Assembly (NCBI GenBank): GCA_025517465.1
Contig: JAOPKE010000001.1
Coordinates: forward strand, 897,657-961,656
Length of the DNA stretch: 64,000 nucleotides
Direction of reading: 5' to 3'
Source: Halobacteria archaeon HArc-gm2
Lineage (GTDB): Archaea > Halobacteriota > Halobacteria > Halobacteriales > Haloarculaceae
Part shown: positions 18,235 through 27,654 of the stretch, one piece after another
Layout of the letters: every line of letters starts with the position of its first letter
Position numbering within the stretch: position 1 is the first letter of the stretch
The notes under the pieces: model-generated
Told to the model about the DNA's origin: nothing
Database searches by the model: none
What the model saw: only the letters and a program-made list of their open reading frames with translations
Translations under genes and position numbers: made by a program

Positions 18235-19290
18235 ATGAACGAAGCGGACGTACGCGAGCGCCTGCGCGTGGTCGACGACCCGGACCTCGGGGACGACATC
18301 GTCTCTCTCGGTCTGGTCAACGAGGTCGAAATGGGGGACGACAGCATCGACATCGACCTCGCGCTGGGCGCACCCTACTCCCCCACCGAGAGCGCCATCG
18401 CCGCCGACGTGCGGCAGGCGCTCGACGACACTGACAAACAGATCAACCTCACCGCCACGGTCGACCGGGGCGTCGACCCCGAAGACCAGGTCCTTCCGGG
18501 CGTCAAGAACATCATCGCCGTCGCCTCCGGCAAGGGCGGGGTCGGCAAGAGTACCCTCGCCGTGAACCTCGCGGCGGGCCTCTCCAAGATGGGTGCCCGT
18601 GTCGGCCTCTTCGACGGCGACATCTACGGTCCGAACGTCCCCCGGATGGTCGACGCGGACGAACACCCGAAGGCCACCGAGGAAGACGAGATCGTCCCGC
18701 CCGAGAAGTACGGGATGAAGCTGATGAGCATGGATTTCCTCGTCGGCGAGGACGACCCGGTCATCTGGCGCGGCCCGATGGTCCACAGCGTCCTCACCCA
18801 GCTCTGGGAGGACGTCCTCTGGGGGAGCCTCGACTACATGATCGTCGACCTGCCGCCGGGCACTGGCGACACGCAACTCACCCTGCTCCAGAGCGTCCCG
18901 GTCTCCGGCGCGGTCATCGTCACGACGCCCCAGGACGTCGCGCTCGACGACGCCCGGAAGGGGCTCCAGATGTTCGGCCGCCACGACACGCCGGTCCTCG
19001 GCGTCGTCGAGAACATGTCGACCTTCCACTGCCCGGACTGCGGCTCCGACCACGACATCTTCGGCAGCGGCGGCGGCCGCGACTTCGCCGAAGAGACGGA
19101 GATGCCGTTCCTCGGCGAGATTCCCCTCGACCCGTCGGTCAGGGAGGGCGGCGACGACGGGAAACCGATGGTCCTCGACGAGGACAGTGAGACGGGGGAG
19201 GCCTTCCGCCAGTTCGTCTACCGGACGGCGAACAACCAGGGAATCGTCCATCGCAAGCGACACTCCGACCGCGCTAAAGTCGAACAGTAG
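18235..19290 (+). CDS. apbC: Mrp/ApbC (NBP35-type) P-loop iron-sulfur carrier ATPase
   Basis: 351 residues. N-terminal MIP18/DUF59 domain (about 1-80) followed by a P-loop ATPase with the deviant Walker A GKGGVGKS at 99-106. 'HCPDCGSD' in the C-terminal half provides the CxxC for a bridging Fe-S cluster. Family role: scaffold/carrier for Fe-S cluster delivery. The ATG at 18235 follows a CTTTTCG-type promoter stretch. Confidence 0.92.
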   Translation: MNEADVRERLRVVDDPDLGDDIVSLGLVNEVEMGDDSIDIDLALGAPYSPTESAIAADVRQALDDTDKQINLTATVDRGVDPEDQVLPGVKNIIAVASGKGGVGKSTLAVNLAAGLSKMGARVGLFDGDIYGPNVPRMVDADEHPKATEEDEIVPPEKYGMKLMSMDFLVGEDDPVIWRGPMVHSVLTQLWEDVLWGSLDYMIVDLPPGTGDTQLTLLQSVPVSGAVIVTTPQDVALDDARKGLQMFGRHDTPVLGVVENMSTFHCPDCGSDHDIFGSGGGRDFAEETEMPFLGEIPLDPSVREGGDDGKPMVLDEDSETGEAFRQFVYRTANNQGIVHRKRHSDRAKVEQ

Positions 19291-19365
19291 TCGCGGTCAG
19301 ATCGACCGAGAGAGCCGCCACTCGCCGAGATTCGCACGAACGAGCGAACTGCGAGAAGACAGAAC

Positions 19366-19557
19366 TTACGCTTCGACCGTCGCGCCCTGCTTGCTGGTGA
19401 CGTAGCCCGCGATGCGGTTGCGAACGCCCTTGGACTCGATGTTGGTCAGTTCGGTGACGACGTCCTTGTTGTGCTCGAAGTCGTCGCCGAACGCGTCGGG
19501 GTATCGCTCCATCAGGATCTTGGCCGTCTTCTTGACGTATGCCGGTTTGATTGCCAT
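19366..19557 (-). CDS. rps17e: 30S ribosomal protein S17e
   Basis: 63 residues. '[29 protein letters not shown]' and '[15 protein letters not shown]' identify the archaeal/eukaryal S17e. A TATA-like TCCTTTTAGG sits about 28 bp upstream of the ATG, fitting a leaderless monocistronic mRNA. Confidence 0.95.
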   Translation of the reverse strand: MAIKPAYVKKTAKILMERYPDAFGDDFEHNKDVVTELTNIESKGVRNRIAGYVTSKQGATVEA

Positions 19558-19580
19558 GCGGGAGAGTTTCCTCGTTGGCC

Positions 19581-19590
19581 CCTAAAAGGA
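19581..19590 (-). promoter_or_regulatory. TATA-like box for rps17e
   Basis: Minus strand TCCTTTTAGG, centred about 28 bp before the rps17e ATG. Confidence 0.5.
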
Positions 19591-19760
19591 TTCGAATCGG
19601 ACTGGCCGAGTGCGGACGTTTATCACGGAAGACGGGGCCAGCACGCGACGTGAGCTGAGAATTGCTCCGCAGTGGCCAGCGATAGCGCGACACACCACTG
19701 CGGAGTACCGAACATCGTCGCCTGTTCGCCCCAAACCCATACACAGTCACACCGCTGACG

Positions 19761-20360
19761 TCACCACTCGGCGTCGACGTGGTCGGTGAGCACCGCGAAC
19801 GCTGCCTCCTCACGCTCGCCGCCGCAGGTCTCGACGACCGACTCCAGATGGGCGAGTCGTTCGAGCAACGCCGCGGTGTCGTAGGTAGGGACGTCCAGCC
19901 GTGAAGCCGCCACAGTCGCCTCGATTACGGCGTTGAACCCCCGGTTGATCGTCGGGACGATCTCGCGCTCGATGGCGGATTCGATCGGTCGGAGTTCCCA
20001 CTCGACCCACTGCGTCTCTCCGTCGGTCCCCTCGTCCCGACGGGACACGTCGACGCGAGCCCAGGCGTCCGCGCTCGCGAGCACTGGGTCGTCTTCTTCC
20101 CGAACGGTCATCGCTGCCTCGACGAAGTCGACGGGGTCGGCGACGAACTGGACGTACCCTTCGCCGCGCTCGCGGAAGTTCCGCCAGGTCCGCGTTCGTC
20201 CCCACGTCCGCGCCGTCACAGACCCGGCGCCGCCGTCGGGGGCGTGGAGACCCAGCGCGGCGACGTTCCACCGTTCGTTCGGCCCGAGCGTCGTCACGAC
20301 GGACTCGGTGACGCCACGCAGTTCGACCGGCCAGTCCGCGTCGCCATCGAGCTCCGTCAC
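19761..20360 (-). CDS. DUF447 family protein (flavin-reductase-like barrel)
   Basis: 199 residues. 'RGVTESVVTTLGPNERWNVAALGLH' opens the protein, with 'TRTWRNFRERGEGYVQFVADPVDFVEAA' following; this is the DUF447 pattern, a split-barrel fold related to FMN-binding proteins. No enzymatic activity is established to my knowledge. GTG start overlaps the stop of the CitG-like gene by 4 bp. It is the last of four genes coupled by identical 4-bp overlaps beginning with cofD. Confidence 0.82.
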   Translation of the reverse strand: MTELDGDADWPVELRGVTESVVTTLGPNERWNVAALGLHAPDGGAGSVTARTWGRTRTWRNFRERGEGYVQFVADPVDFVEAAMTVREEDDPVLASADAWARVDVSRRDEGTDGETQWVEWELRPIESAIEREIVPTINRGFNAVIEATVAASRLDVPTYDTAALLERLAHLESVVETCGGEREEAAFAVLTDHVDAEW

Positions 20361-21190
20361 ACCTGGAGCCCCCGTTCGAGCGCGATGAACAACGCTGCGG
20401 CGATTATGTCGGCCGTCGTCCCCGGGTTGACGTCGCGTTCAACGAACTCGTCGGCCAGGTCGGCAGCAGCTTCCTCGCCGTCGAGGACCGCCCGGGCCCG
20501 ACGCATCACTTCCTCGGCCGTCTCGCGGTCGTTCCGGGTCACGACGAACGTGTCGACCTCCTCGGCGAGCAATTCGAGGAAGACGTGTGCCGCGCGGTCC
20601 GGGACCGGTCCGTCGCGTCGCTCGATGGCAGCGGCCGCCTCGAAACTCCGGGTGAATCCGTCGACCCACTCGGCCGCCACACCGTCGACGTCCGAACTGA
20701 GTTCCATCACGTCTTCGAGCGTGAGGCGTCGGGCTTCGAGTTCCGGGATAGCGTCGGTTCCGCGACGGACGTCCAGCCCGTCGAGGTCGTCTGGCGGTTC
20801 GTCGACCGCGACGTCGACGTGCTCGAACGCCCGGTAGAAGTTCGCCGCGTCTTCGACGGTCGTTCCCGAGACGACGTCGCTGGCCCGCTCGGGAGTTAGT
20901 TCACCGGACGCCCCGGTCGCGACGAGCGGCGTCACCAGCAACAGCGCTCCGAACTGGGTGTTGCCGCCCTCCTGGTCGGCCATTCCCTCGACGGATCGTT
21001 CGAAGGCTTCGCCGACTGGGCCACCGTCGGCGGCGAGCCGAAATCCCGACTGCGCGCCGACCGCGCCGGCGACGAAGTGCTCGAATCGCAGGTCGTCGTA
21101 CTCGTGGCGACGGTCGACGTTACCGGGTTTCGGCGTGCTCGTCACCTCCAGCAGGAGGGCCAGTTCGGCGTTCTGGGCGAGGGACCTCAC
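20357..21190 (-). CDS. CitG/MdcB-like triphosphoribosyl-dephospho-CoA synthase family protein
   Basis: 277 residues. 'LLLEVTSTPKPGNVDR' near the N-terminus, 'FEHFVAGAVG' and 'GGNTQFGALLLVTPL' are characteristic of the CitG family. Classical members build the prosthetic group of citrate lyase, but no citrate or malonate lyase genes are here and haloarchaea are not known for them, so the substrate probably differs. GTG start overlaps the Dus-like stop (GTGA), and the stop overlaps the DUF447 start. Confidence 0.85.
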   Translation of the reverse strand: MRSLAQNAELALLLEVTSTPKPGNVDRRHEYDDLRFEHFVAGAVGAQSGFRLAADGGPVGEAFERSVEGMADQEGGNTQFGALLLVTPLVATGASGELTPERASDVVSGTTVEDAANFYRAFEHVDVAVDEPPDDLDGLDVRRGTDAIPELEARRLTLEDVMELSSDVDGVAAEWVDGFTRSFEAAAAIERRDGPVPDRAAHVFLELLAEEVDTFVVTRNDRETAEEVMRRARAVLDGEEAAADLADEFVERDVNPGTTADIIAAALFIALERGLQV

Positions 21191-21948
21191 GGCGGTGCCT
21201 CCTCTCGGAACCACGCGTCGGTCGCCTCGCGGACGCGCCGGAGAACCCGTGGATCGTCGCTCGGTCGGCCGACGCTGACGGCGTCGGCACCGTATTCCAG
21301 GTACTCCCGCACCGACGCCTCGTCCCGAACCTCGTTGTTTGCGACGACGAAGGCGTCCACCGCATCGGCGACGTCGGCCACGACTGGCTCGGAGTCCATC
21401 GCGTCGACGTGAATCAGGTCGGCGCCAACCGCGTCGAGGTCCGCGGCCAGCGCCGGCAGATCGACACCGTCGACCTCGGCGCGTACCTTGACGCCGACCG
21501 TGGCGCCGGTCGCCGTGGCGGCCTCGACCTGCTTGCACAGCCGACCCGGCTGGTGGAGCAACGCTTCGCCCGCGCGTGCGTCGCACATCTCCTCCTGGCG
21601 ACAGTGGGCGTTTATCTCAAGGATCGCATCGTGGTCGCGACAGAGGTCGGCCGCGTCCTCCAGCGGAACCAGCGTCGAACTGCGCACGTTCACCGCCGGC
21701 CGGATCGGGACGTCGTCGAGGGCCCGGAGCTGTGAGTTGACGAAGTGGTGCGGGTCGGCCGGGAGGAACTCCTCGCGGTCGCGGTCGACCAGCTGCCTGG
21801 CCGCCCGACGAGTCGGCTCGTCGAGGGCGACGCCACCGAGGAACGCACAGCCGACGTAGTCGGCGGCTGCCTCGGCCCATTCGGCGTCGGAGGCCCCGCT
21901 GAGACTGGCCGCGGCGACGCGGGGCTCGAACAGGGGCCGGGAGTTCAC
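21187..21948 (-). CDS. Dus-like TIM-barrel flavoprotein (tRNA-dihydrouridine synthase related)
   Basis: 253 residues, shorter than typical Dus (about 310-330). '[21 protein letters not shown]' resembles the substrate/FMN-binding 'NxGCP' region, and '[12 protein letters not shown]' plus 'VVANNEVRD' fit the FMN-binding barrel. Because of its operon it may act on a small molecule rather than tRNA. GTG start overlaps the cofD stop by 4 bp. Confidence 0.75.
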   Translation of the reverse strand: MNSRPLFEPRVAAASLSGASDAEWAEAAADYVGCAFLGGVALDEPTRRAARQLVDRDREEFLPADPHHFVNSQLRALDDVPIRPAVNVRSSTLVPLEDAADLCRDHDAILEINAHCRQEEMCDARAGEALLHQPGRLCKQVEAATATGATVGVKVRAEVDGVDLPALAADLDAVGADLIHVDAMDSEPVVADVADAVDAFVVANNEVRDEASVREYLEYGADAVSVGRPSDDPRVLRRVREATDAWFREEAPP

Positions 21949-22937
21949 GAAGCCACCTCCAGCGCGTCGGCGGCCGCTCGCGCGACGCGCTCGGCGTCGG
22001 CAGCGTCGTCCATCGTCGTGTCGGACCTGACGACGGGCCGGTCGAGGTCAGTCCCGTCATCGTCGTCGAGGACGAACGCGTCCGCAAAGGGGTACGCCTC
22101 CGCGACGCCGGCCGTGCTGGGTTCGCGTCCCGTCGCGGCCATCAGGTCCGCGGCCGGGCCGGAGAACACCTCGTCCTCGACGAACGGGGAGACGGCGACG
22201 ACGGGCGTTTGCTGAAGACGCTCCTCGAACCCCGGCAGCGCGAGCATCGGCCCGATGCTCGTGACGGGGTTCGACGGACCGACGACGACTGGATCGTCGA
22301 GTGCGGTCAGCACGGCGTCGGTCGGCCGGGCCTCGTCGGCGCCGCGGAACTCGACGCGCTCGACGGCGGGGTCGCCGCCGCGGGCGACCCACCACTCCTG
22401 GAAGTGCTGAGGGCCGTCTGGCGTGTGGACGATAGTCGCGACGGCGTCGTCGGCCATCGGCAGGAGCGTCCGTTCGAGGCCGAACGCGTCGGCGAGCGAC
22501 CCCGTCGCTTCGGTGAGCGAGTGGCCTTCGTCGACGAGTCCGGTCCGGGTGAGGTGGACCGCACGGTCGCGGTCGCCGATGTGCATGAACTCCGCCACGC
22601 CGGAGAATCGGCGCCATCGCGAGAGAGGGCGTCCGGCGGTCTGGGCGTCCTCCGGGAGGTATCGCGGTCCGGCGTCGAGGCCGGCTGTTTCGGCCAGCCG
22701 GTGGAGTTCGTCGTGCGTGGCAGCCGTGTCGTCCGCGATGCCCCACCAGCGGTTCCGGTCGATGACCTCACCGTCGAGAAAGAGGACGGTGTCGAGGTCC
22801 GGACAGACGAGGTGGCCCGCGAGTTCGACGTCGTCACCGGTGTTGCCGACGACCGTCGTCTCGGCGGGCGGGAAGACCGGGGCGGCGCCGGCGAGTAGCT
22901 TGGGGGTCCCCGTGCCACCGGAGAGGAACGTCACCAT
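21945..22937 (-). CDS. cofD: 2-phospho-L-lactate transferase (coenzyme F420 biosynthesis)
   Basis: 330 residues. Transfers a phospholactyl-type group from its guanylyl donor to the deazaflavin Fo. '[12 protein letters not shown]' at residues 4-15, '[22 protein letters not shown]' and '[13 protein letters not shown]' are CofD hallmarks. ATG 22937 is preferred over an upstream in-frame start because GTTTTATCAC lies about 28 bp upstream (leaderless). First gene of a four-gene coupled operon. An LLM-class oxidoreductase at 51.8 kb is a possible F420 user. Confidence 0.94.
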   Translation of the reverse strand: MVTFLSGGTGTPKLLAGAAPVFPPAETTVVGNTGDDVELAGHLVCPDLDTVLFLDGEVIDRNRWWGIADDTAATHDELHRLAETAGLDAGPRYLPEDAQTAGRPLSRWRRFSGVAEFMHIGDRDRAVHLTRTGLVDEGHSLTEATGSLADAFGLERTLLPMADDAVATIVHTPDGPQHFQEWWVARGGDPAVERVEFRGADEARPTDAVLTALDDPVVVGPSNPVTSIGPMLALPGFEERLQQTPVVAVSPFVEDEVFSGPAADLMAATGREPSTAGVAEAYPFADAFVLDDDDGTDLDRPVVRSDTTMDDAADAERVARAAADALEVAS

Positions 22938-22960
22938 AGAGCGACGTAGGGGGTAGCGTC

Positions 22961-22970
22961 GTGATAAAAC
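22961..22970 (-). promoter_or_regulatory. TATA box of the cofD operon
   Basis: Minus strand GTTTTATCAC, centred about 28 bp upstream of the cofD ATG. Confidence 0.6.
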
Positions 22971-23070
22971 GTTACACAATCGGTCGGCTATCCCCACCGT
23001 CCAGCCCCAGTTGTCAGGCTTGAGAACTGCGGTGTTACCTTCAAGTCAGTCGAGGGAGACTTTCGCCCTA

Positions 23071-23622
23071 ATGCCCGACGCACGAAACGGGTCCCCCACC
23101 GACGTCCACCGGTTCGCACCGGCGGCGCCCGAAGAGGAACACGTCTATGGCGCCTGTTGCCCCGGCTGGCACTCGACGGCGGACCACGACCACGCCGTCG
23201 ACGAGTGGGCCGACTTCATGCTCGAACGGGGCATCGACCGGGTGTGCTATCTCCTCTCGGGCGATCAACTCGACAGCTCCGACGCGGACCAGGGGCGATA
23301 CGAGCGAGCGTTCGATCCGGAGAACGTCCGACACGTCCCGATAGCGGACCACCACCTCGCCGATGCGAAGACGCTGGAGACGGAGTTGTTTCCCTTCCTC
23401 GACGACGCCGTCGCGAACGACGAACGGGTGGTGGTCCACTGTCTCGCCGGTATCGGTCGCACCGGCCACGTCCTCGCCGCGTGGCTCGTCCACGGCCGGG
23501 ATTACGACCCAGTCGACGCCATCGAGACGGTCGAGGAGATGGGGCGCTCGCCCGCGGAAGCCGAGGAGAAGGGCAACGCGCGCCGCGGTGAACTGTACGA
23601 ACTGCTCGCACACTTCGCCTGA
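23071..23622 (+). CDS. dual-specificity/cyclin-like protein phosphatase
   Basis: 183 residues. The Cys-phosphatase loop HCLAGIGRT (near residue 128) has the HCxxGxxR signature; 'VPIADHH' upstream supplies the likely general-acid Asp region. Substrate could be phospho-protein, phosphoinositide-like or phospho-sugar. ATG 23071 chosen; an upstream in-frame extension of 20 residues lacks family similarity. Confidence 0.87.
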   Translation: MPDARNGSPTDVHRFAPAAPEEEHVYGACCPGWHSTADHDHAVDEWADFMLERGIDRVCYLLSGDQLDSSDADQGRYERAFDPENVRHVPIADHHLADAKTLETELFPFLDDAVANDERVVVHCLAGIGRTGHVLAAWLVHGRDYDPVDAIETVEEMGRSPAEAEEKGNARRGELYELLAHFA

Positions 23623-23692
23623 TCCGGGTGGGATCGGGCGGTCACGGGGCCGGCCAGTCAGGGGGCGAGCAATCGCAGGCCGTTCGAGGAAC

Positions 23693-23703
23693 GCATTTTA
23701 AAG
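23693..23703 (+). promoter_or_regulatory. TATA box for HD-domain hydrolase
   Basis: GCATTTTAAAG about 28 bp before the ATG at 23727, consistent with a leaderless transcript. Confidence 0.55.
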
Positions 23704-23726
23704 CGAGACGGCCCGAACGACCAGCC

Positions 23727-24950
23727 ATGACCACCATAAAGGACAGCGTGCACGACCACATCGAACTCGATGGGGTCGCCGAGGCGCTGCTCGACACCGC
23801 GCCCATCCAGCGGTTGCGCCACGTCAAGCAACTGGGGACGGTGACACTCGTCTATCCGTCGGCCAATCACACGCGCTTCGAGCACTCGCTGGGGGTGTAC
23901 TACCTCGCCGACCAGGCACTGACCCACCTGGGGATCGAAGGCCAGCAGGCCGAACGCGTCCGCGCGGCGGCCATCCTCCACGACGTCGGCCACTCGCCGT
24001 ACAGCCACAACATCGAGGAACTCGTCTACCGCGAGACGGGGCTGTACCACGACGACGTCGACGAACTGCTCGGGACGGGCGACGTCGCCCGCGTCCTCTC
24101 CGAGCACGGCCTCAACCCCGACAGCGTCGCCGGTCTGGTCGCTGGAGAGGGCGAACTCGGCCAGCTGGTCTCCGGCGAACTCGACGTCGACCGGATGGAC
24201 TACCTCGTCCGAGATGCCCACCACACCGGCGTTCCTTACGGGACCATCGACCACGAGCGGCTGGTCCGTGAACTCCGCTTCGTCGACGGTGACCTGGTCC
24301 TCGACGAGGGGAACGTCCAGACGGCCGAGTCGCTCCTGCTCGCACGCGCGCTGATGAACCCCACCGTCTACCAGCACCACGTCGCACGCATCGCGAAATC
24401 GATGCTGCGACGGGCGACGGAACGGTTGCTCACAGAGACCCAGACTGACGCATCGGAACTTCGCCGCTGGGACGACAGCGACCTCCTCGTCGCGCTCCGG
24501 AACTGCGAGGCGACGGCCGACCTCGCCGGCCGATTGAGCCGGCGAACCCTCTACAAGCGCTCCGTCTGGGCCGAGATGGACGCCGTCCCGGACCCGCTGC
24601 TCGAAAGCGACCACGAACGAGTGCGGTCGCTGGAGCGCGAGGTGGCGGACTCGGCCAACGTCGACCCCGAACACGTCGTCCTCGACGTCCCGGACGAACC
24701 GTCGATGACGGAGTCGACGAGCCGCGTCGTCGTCAACGGGCAGGTCCGCCCGCTCGCGGAACAGTCGACGCTCGTGAGCGCGCTCCGGGCCGCACAGCAC
24801 GACCAGTGGCGCCTCGGGGTGTACGCGCCACCGGACGTCGCCGACCGGGTCGGTGACGCGGCCATCCGTGTACTCGGGCTGGAACTGGAGGGAGCTCGCG
24901 TGCGCGACGTACGTCCGGGCATCCACGCCACTCTCGACGAGTTCAACTGA
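23727..24950 (+). CDS. HD-domain phosphohydrolase (dNTPase/YdhJ-like)
   Basis: 407 residues. Metal ligands of the HD fold are visible: H in 'NHTRFEHSLGVYYL' (near 52), HD in 'AAILHDVGHSPYSH' (near 90) and D in 'VDRMDYLVRDAHHTGVPYG'. This layout is that of SAMHD1/dGTPase-related proteins, suggesting nucleotide hydrolysis; activity not proven. The C-terminal third is less conserved and may be regulatory. The amidohydrolase starts within about 20 bp. Confidence 0.88.
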   Translation: MTTIKDSVHDHIELDGVAEALLDTAPIQRLRHVKQLGTVTLVYPSANHTRFEHSLGVYYLADQALTHLGIEGQQAERVRAAAILHDVGHSPYSHNIEELVYRETGLYHDDVDELLGTGDVARVLSEHGLNPDSVAGLVAGEGELGQLVSGELDVDRMDYLVRDAHHTGVPYGTIDHERLVRELRFVDGDLVLDEGNVQTAESLLLARALMNPTVYQHHVARIAKSMLRRATERLLTETQTDASELRRWDDSDLLVALRNCEATADLAGRLSRRTLYKRSVWAEMDAVPDPLLESDHERVRSLEREVADSANVDPEHVVLDVPDEPSMTESTSRVVVNGQVRPLAEQSTLVSALRAAQHDQWRLGVYAPPDVADRVGDAAIRVLGLELEGARVRDVRPGIHATLDEFN

Positions 24951-24970
24951 CCGTGACGGGAACCACGACT

Positions 24971-25996
24971 ATGGAACTCGAAGGGACGATTCTACGCGGG
25001 CGATCGTTCGAACCGATGGAGGGACGCGTCGTCGTCGAGGACGGCGAGATAGCGGCTGTCGAGGCCGCCGACGTCGATAGCGACCGGATAATCCTGCCTG
25101 CGTTCGTCAACGCGCACACGCACGTCGGTGACTCGATCGCCAAGGAGGCGGGGGGCGGCCTCTCGCTGGAAGAACTCGTCGCGCCGCCTGACGGGCTCAA
25201 ACACCGGCTGCTCCGCGAGGCGAGCCACGAGGAACTCGTCGCGGCGATGGAGCGGTCGTTCGCGTTCATGGAGCAGTCCGGGACGGGCTCGTTCGTCGAG
25301 TTCCGCGAGGGCGGCGTCGAGGGCGTCCGGGCCATCGAGGACGCGCTGGCCGGGTCGGAACTCGAATCGGTCGTCCTGGGACGCGAGACGGTCGAGGCGA
25401 TGGACGCCAGCGACGGCTTCGGCGCGAGCGGCGCGAACGACGCCGAGTTCGGCCGAGAGCGCAAGGCGACGGCTGACGCGGGGAAACTGTTCGGCATCCA
25501 CGCCGGCGAGGTCGACCCGTCGGACATCAACCCCGCGCTGGACCTGGACCCGGACTTCCTGGTCCACATGGTGTACGCCGACGACGTCCACCTCGACCGC
25601 GTCGCGGACAGCGAGATTCCGGTCGCGGTCTGCCCGCGCTCGAACCTCGTCACCGGCGTCGGCGTCCCGCCCATCGCCGAACTCGCCGAACGGACGACCG
25701 TGGCGCTGGGGACGGACAACGTGTTCCTGAACAGCCCGTCGATGTTCCGCGAGATGGAGTTCACCGCGAAACTCGCCGACGTTCCGGCCGCCGAAGTTCT
25801 GCGGATGGCCACCGTCAACGGAGCCGAGATGGCGGGGTTGAACTGCGGTCTCGTCGAGGAGGGCCGCGACGCCCGCCTGCTCGTACTCGACGGCGACTCC
25901 CACAACCTCGCCGGTGCGCGCGAGGTCGTCCGCGCGGTCGTCCGTCGCGCCGGTGTCTCCGACGTGGACCGCGTCGTCGCCCCCGGCAACGCTTAA
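24971..25996 (+). CDS. amidohydrolase-family (SsnA/cytosine-deaminase-like) metal-dependent deaminase
   Basis: 341 residues. 'PAFVNAHTHVGDS' gives the HxH ligands, 'FGIHAGE' the third His with the HxxE-like general base, 'CPRSNLV' and 'LGTDNVF' the final Asp. The pattern fits aminohydrolases acting on purines, pyrimidines or thioadenosine-like compounds. ATG 24971 is used; a GTG at 24953, 2 bp after the HD gene's stop, would add six residues. Likely co-transcribed with the HD hydrolase, hinting at a nucleotide-salvage role (inference). Confidence 0.85.
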   Translation: MELEGTILRGRSFEPMEGRVVVEDGEIAAVEAADVDSDRIILPAFVNAHTHVGDSIAKEAGGGLSLEELVAPPDGLKHRLLREASHEELVAAMERSFAFMEQSGTGSFVEFREGGVEGVRAIEDALAGSELESVVLGRETVEAMDASDGFGASGANDAEFGRERKATADAGKLFGIHAGEVDPSDINPALDLDPDFLVHMVYADDVHLDRVADSEIPVAVCPRSNLVTGVGVPPIAELAERTTVALGTDNVFLNSPSMFREMEFTAKLADVPAAEVLRMATVNGAEMAGLNCGLVEEGRDARLLVLDGDSHNLAGAREVVRAVVRRAGVSDVDRVVAPGNA

Positions 25997-26029
25997 CCGC
26001 TCCCCCGCGTAACTTGTTAGCATAGGACG

Positions 26030-26512
26030 ATGTACGACCGCATACTGCTCCCGACGGACGGCTCCGCGGGGATGACGCGGGTGATAGACCACGCGGGTGA
26101 ACTCGCCCACATCCACGACGCGTCGGTTCACGCCCTCTACGTGGTCGACACGGCGAGCCTGACGACGATGCCGATGGACGTGTCGCTCGACAGCCTGCAC
26201 GGACTGATGCAAGAGGAAGGGGAGAACGCCGTGGCGGAAGCTCGGCGTCGCATGCCCGACGGCGTCGACGTCGACCGGACGATCACCGATGGCGCGCCCG
26301 CGACGCAGATCATCGATTGCGCCGACGAGGCCGACTGCGACGTCGTCGTGATGGGAACACACGGCCGCGGCGGCCTGAACCGCCTGCTACTGGGTAGCGT
26401 CGCCGAGCACGTCGTCCGCCGTTCGTCGGTCCCCGTCGTCACCGTCCGCGTCGGCGAAGAGGTGGACCCGGAGTCCGGCGAAGAATCGCCGCTCCAGCAG
26501 GTCGAGAACTAG
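26030..26512 (+). CDS. universal stress protein (UspA family)
   Basis: 160 residues, one Usp domain. 'YDRILLPTDGS' at the N-terminus and the ATP-binding 'GTHGRGGLNRLLLGS' followed by 'SVPVVTVR' match the ATP-binding UspA class. Short acidic tail after residue 145. Likely monocistronic. Confidence 0.93.
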   Translation: MYDRILLPTDGSAGMTRVIDHAGELAHIHDASVHALYVVDTASLTTMPMDVSLDSLHGLMQEEGENAVAEARRRMPDGVDVDRTITDGAPATQIIDCADEADCDVVVMGTHGRGGLNRLLLGSVAEHVVRRSSVPVVTVRVGEEVDPESGEESPLQQVEN

Positions 26513-26527
26513 TCGCGTCGGGGGAGA

Positions 26528-27460
26528 TTAGACCGGACGCAGGTGTTCGCAGTCGCCGGCGGTGACGCTCACTCGTTCGTCGCCCGTCTCGATAACCAGG
26601 GCACCGGGGAACTCGACGTCGACGGCCTCCCCCTCGACGGTCCCACCGGGCGTCTCCACGCGGACTCGCTTGCCCAGCGTCGACGCGTACTCGGTCCACT
26701 CGTCCACCGCGCCGGGAAGGTCCCCCTGCAATTCGTCGAGCGCTTCGAGCACCCGCTGGGTGAACACCCGCCGGTCGACGTCGCCGACCTGCTCTCTGAT
26801 GCTCGTCACGCCCCGCTCCGCCGGGAGTGCAGACACGTCGACGTTGGCGTTGATTCCGACGCCGACGACGACCCACGAGACCCGGTCGGCCTCGCCCTGC
26901 GTTTCGGTGAGAATCCCCGCGAGTTTGTTCTCGTCGTCATCGACCACGACGTCGTTTGGCCACTTGATCCGTGCGTCGACGCCCGCCTCGCGGGCCGCGC
27001 GGGTGACCGCGACGGCGGTCGCGAGCGTGAACGCCGGCACGTGAGCGGCGGGGACTTCGGGCTCGAGAACCAGGCTGAGCCAGATTCCACCGCTCGGCGA
27101 GGACCAGGCCCGGTCGAGTCTGCCCTTCCCGCCGGTCTGCTCGTCGGCGAGGACGACCACGTCGCCGGCGCCGTCCTGGGCCAGTTCACGAGCGCGCCGG
27201 TTCGTGCTGTCGATGCTGTCGTGGTACTCGACGTCGAACGGCGCGTCCAGGCCGAACTCCACGGCCTCGGCGCCGAACTCGGGGACGCCGTCGAGCACGT
27301 AGCCCGCGTCGTCGCTCACTATCGTGAATCCGGCCTCGCGGAGCGCCTCGACGTGTTTCCACACCGCCGCCCGCGAGACGTCCAGCGAGTCGGCCAGTTC
27401 GGGGCCCGTGACGGGCCCGTCAGCGAGGGCGTCCAGCACGCGGCGGCGCGTTGCTTGCAT
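26528..27460 (-). CDS. birA: biotin--[biotin carboxylase carrier] ligase with HTH repressor domain
   Basis: 310 residues. N-terminal winged HTH (about 1-60: 'TGPELADSLDVSRAAVWKHVEALREAG') plus ligase domain with GGKGRLDR at 110-117 (the GRGRxGR-type biotinyl-AMP loop) and 'KWPNDV'. It should biotinylate PccA encoded at 28.2-30.0 kb and may repress biotin genes. The ATG at 27460 has a TATA-like GTTTTTGG about 27 bp upstream; longer upstream frames are rejected. Confidence 0.93.
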   Translation of the reverse strand: MQATRRRVLDALADGPVTGPELADSLDVSRAAVWKHVEALREAGFTIVSDDAGYVLDGVPEFGAEAVEFGLDAPFDVEYHDSIDSTNRRARELAQDGAGDVVVLADEQTGGKGRLDRAWSSPSGGIWLSLVLEPEVPAAHVPAFTLATAVAVTRAAREAGVDARIKWPNDVVVDDDENKLAGILTETQGEADRVSWVVVGVGINANVDVSALPAERGVTSIREQVGDVDRRVFTQRVLEALDELQGDLPGAVDEWTEYASTLGKRVRVETPGGTVEGEAVDVEFPGALVIETGDERVSVTAGDCEHLRPV

Positions 27461-27520
27461 ATCAATCGGTGTTCGCCCGACGACCAAAAACGCATCCAAG
27501 GCGGGCTGGCGAACGGGTGG

Positions 27521-27611
27521 GATGGTTCTGTTGAAATTCACCTGGTTCACCCACTCTGTCGTGAAATGACTGTTAGGTTCGTTTGCTTCTGTAACGATCA
27601 GATGGTTCTGT
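27521..27611. repeat. 11-bp direct repeat bracketing an AT-richer 69-bp patch
   Basis: GATGGTTCTGT occurs at 27521-27531 and 27601-27611. The stretch between them is clearly AT-richer than its surroundings. GGTTCTGTTGAAAT recalls termini of IS6-family elements, so this could be an insertion-sequence scar. No transposase fragment is seen. Weak evidence. Confidence 0.35.
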
Positions 27612-27654
27612 GATTTGAGTGCTGGACGGGACTGTGGGGACAACAACCAGAAAA

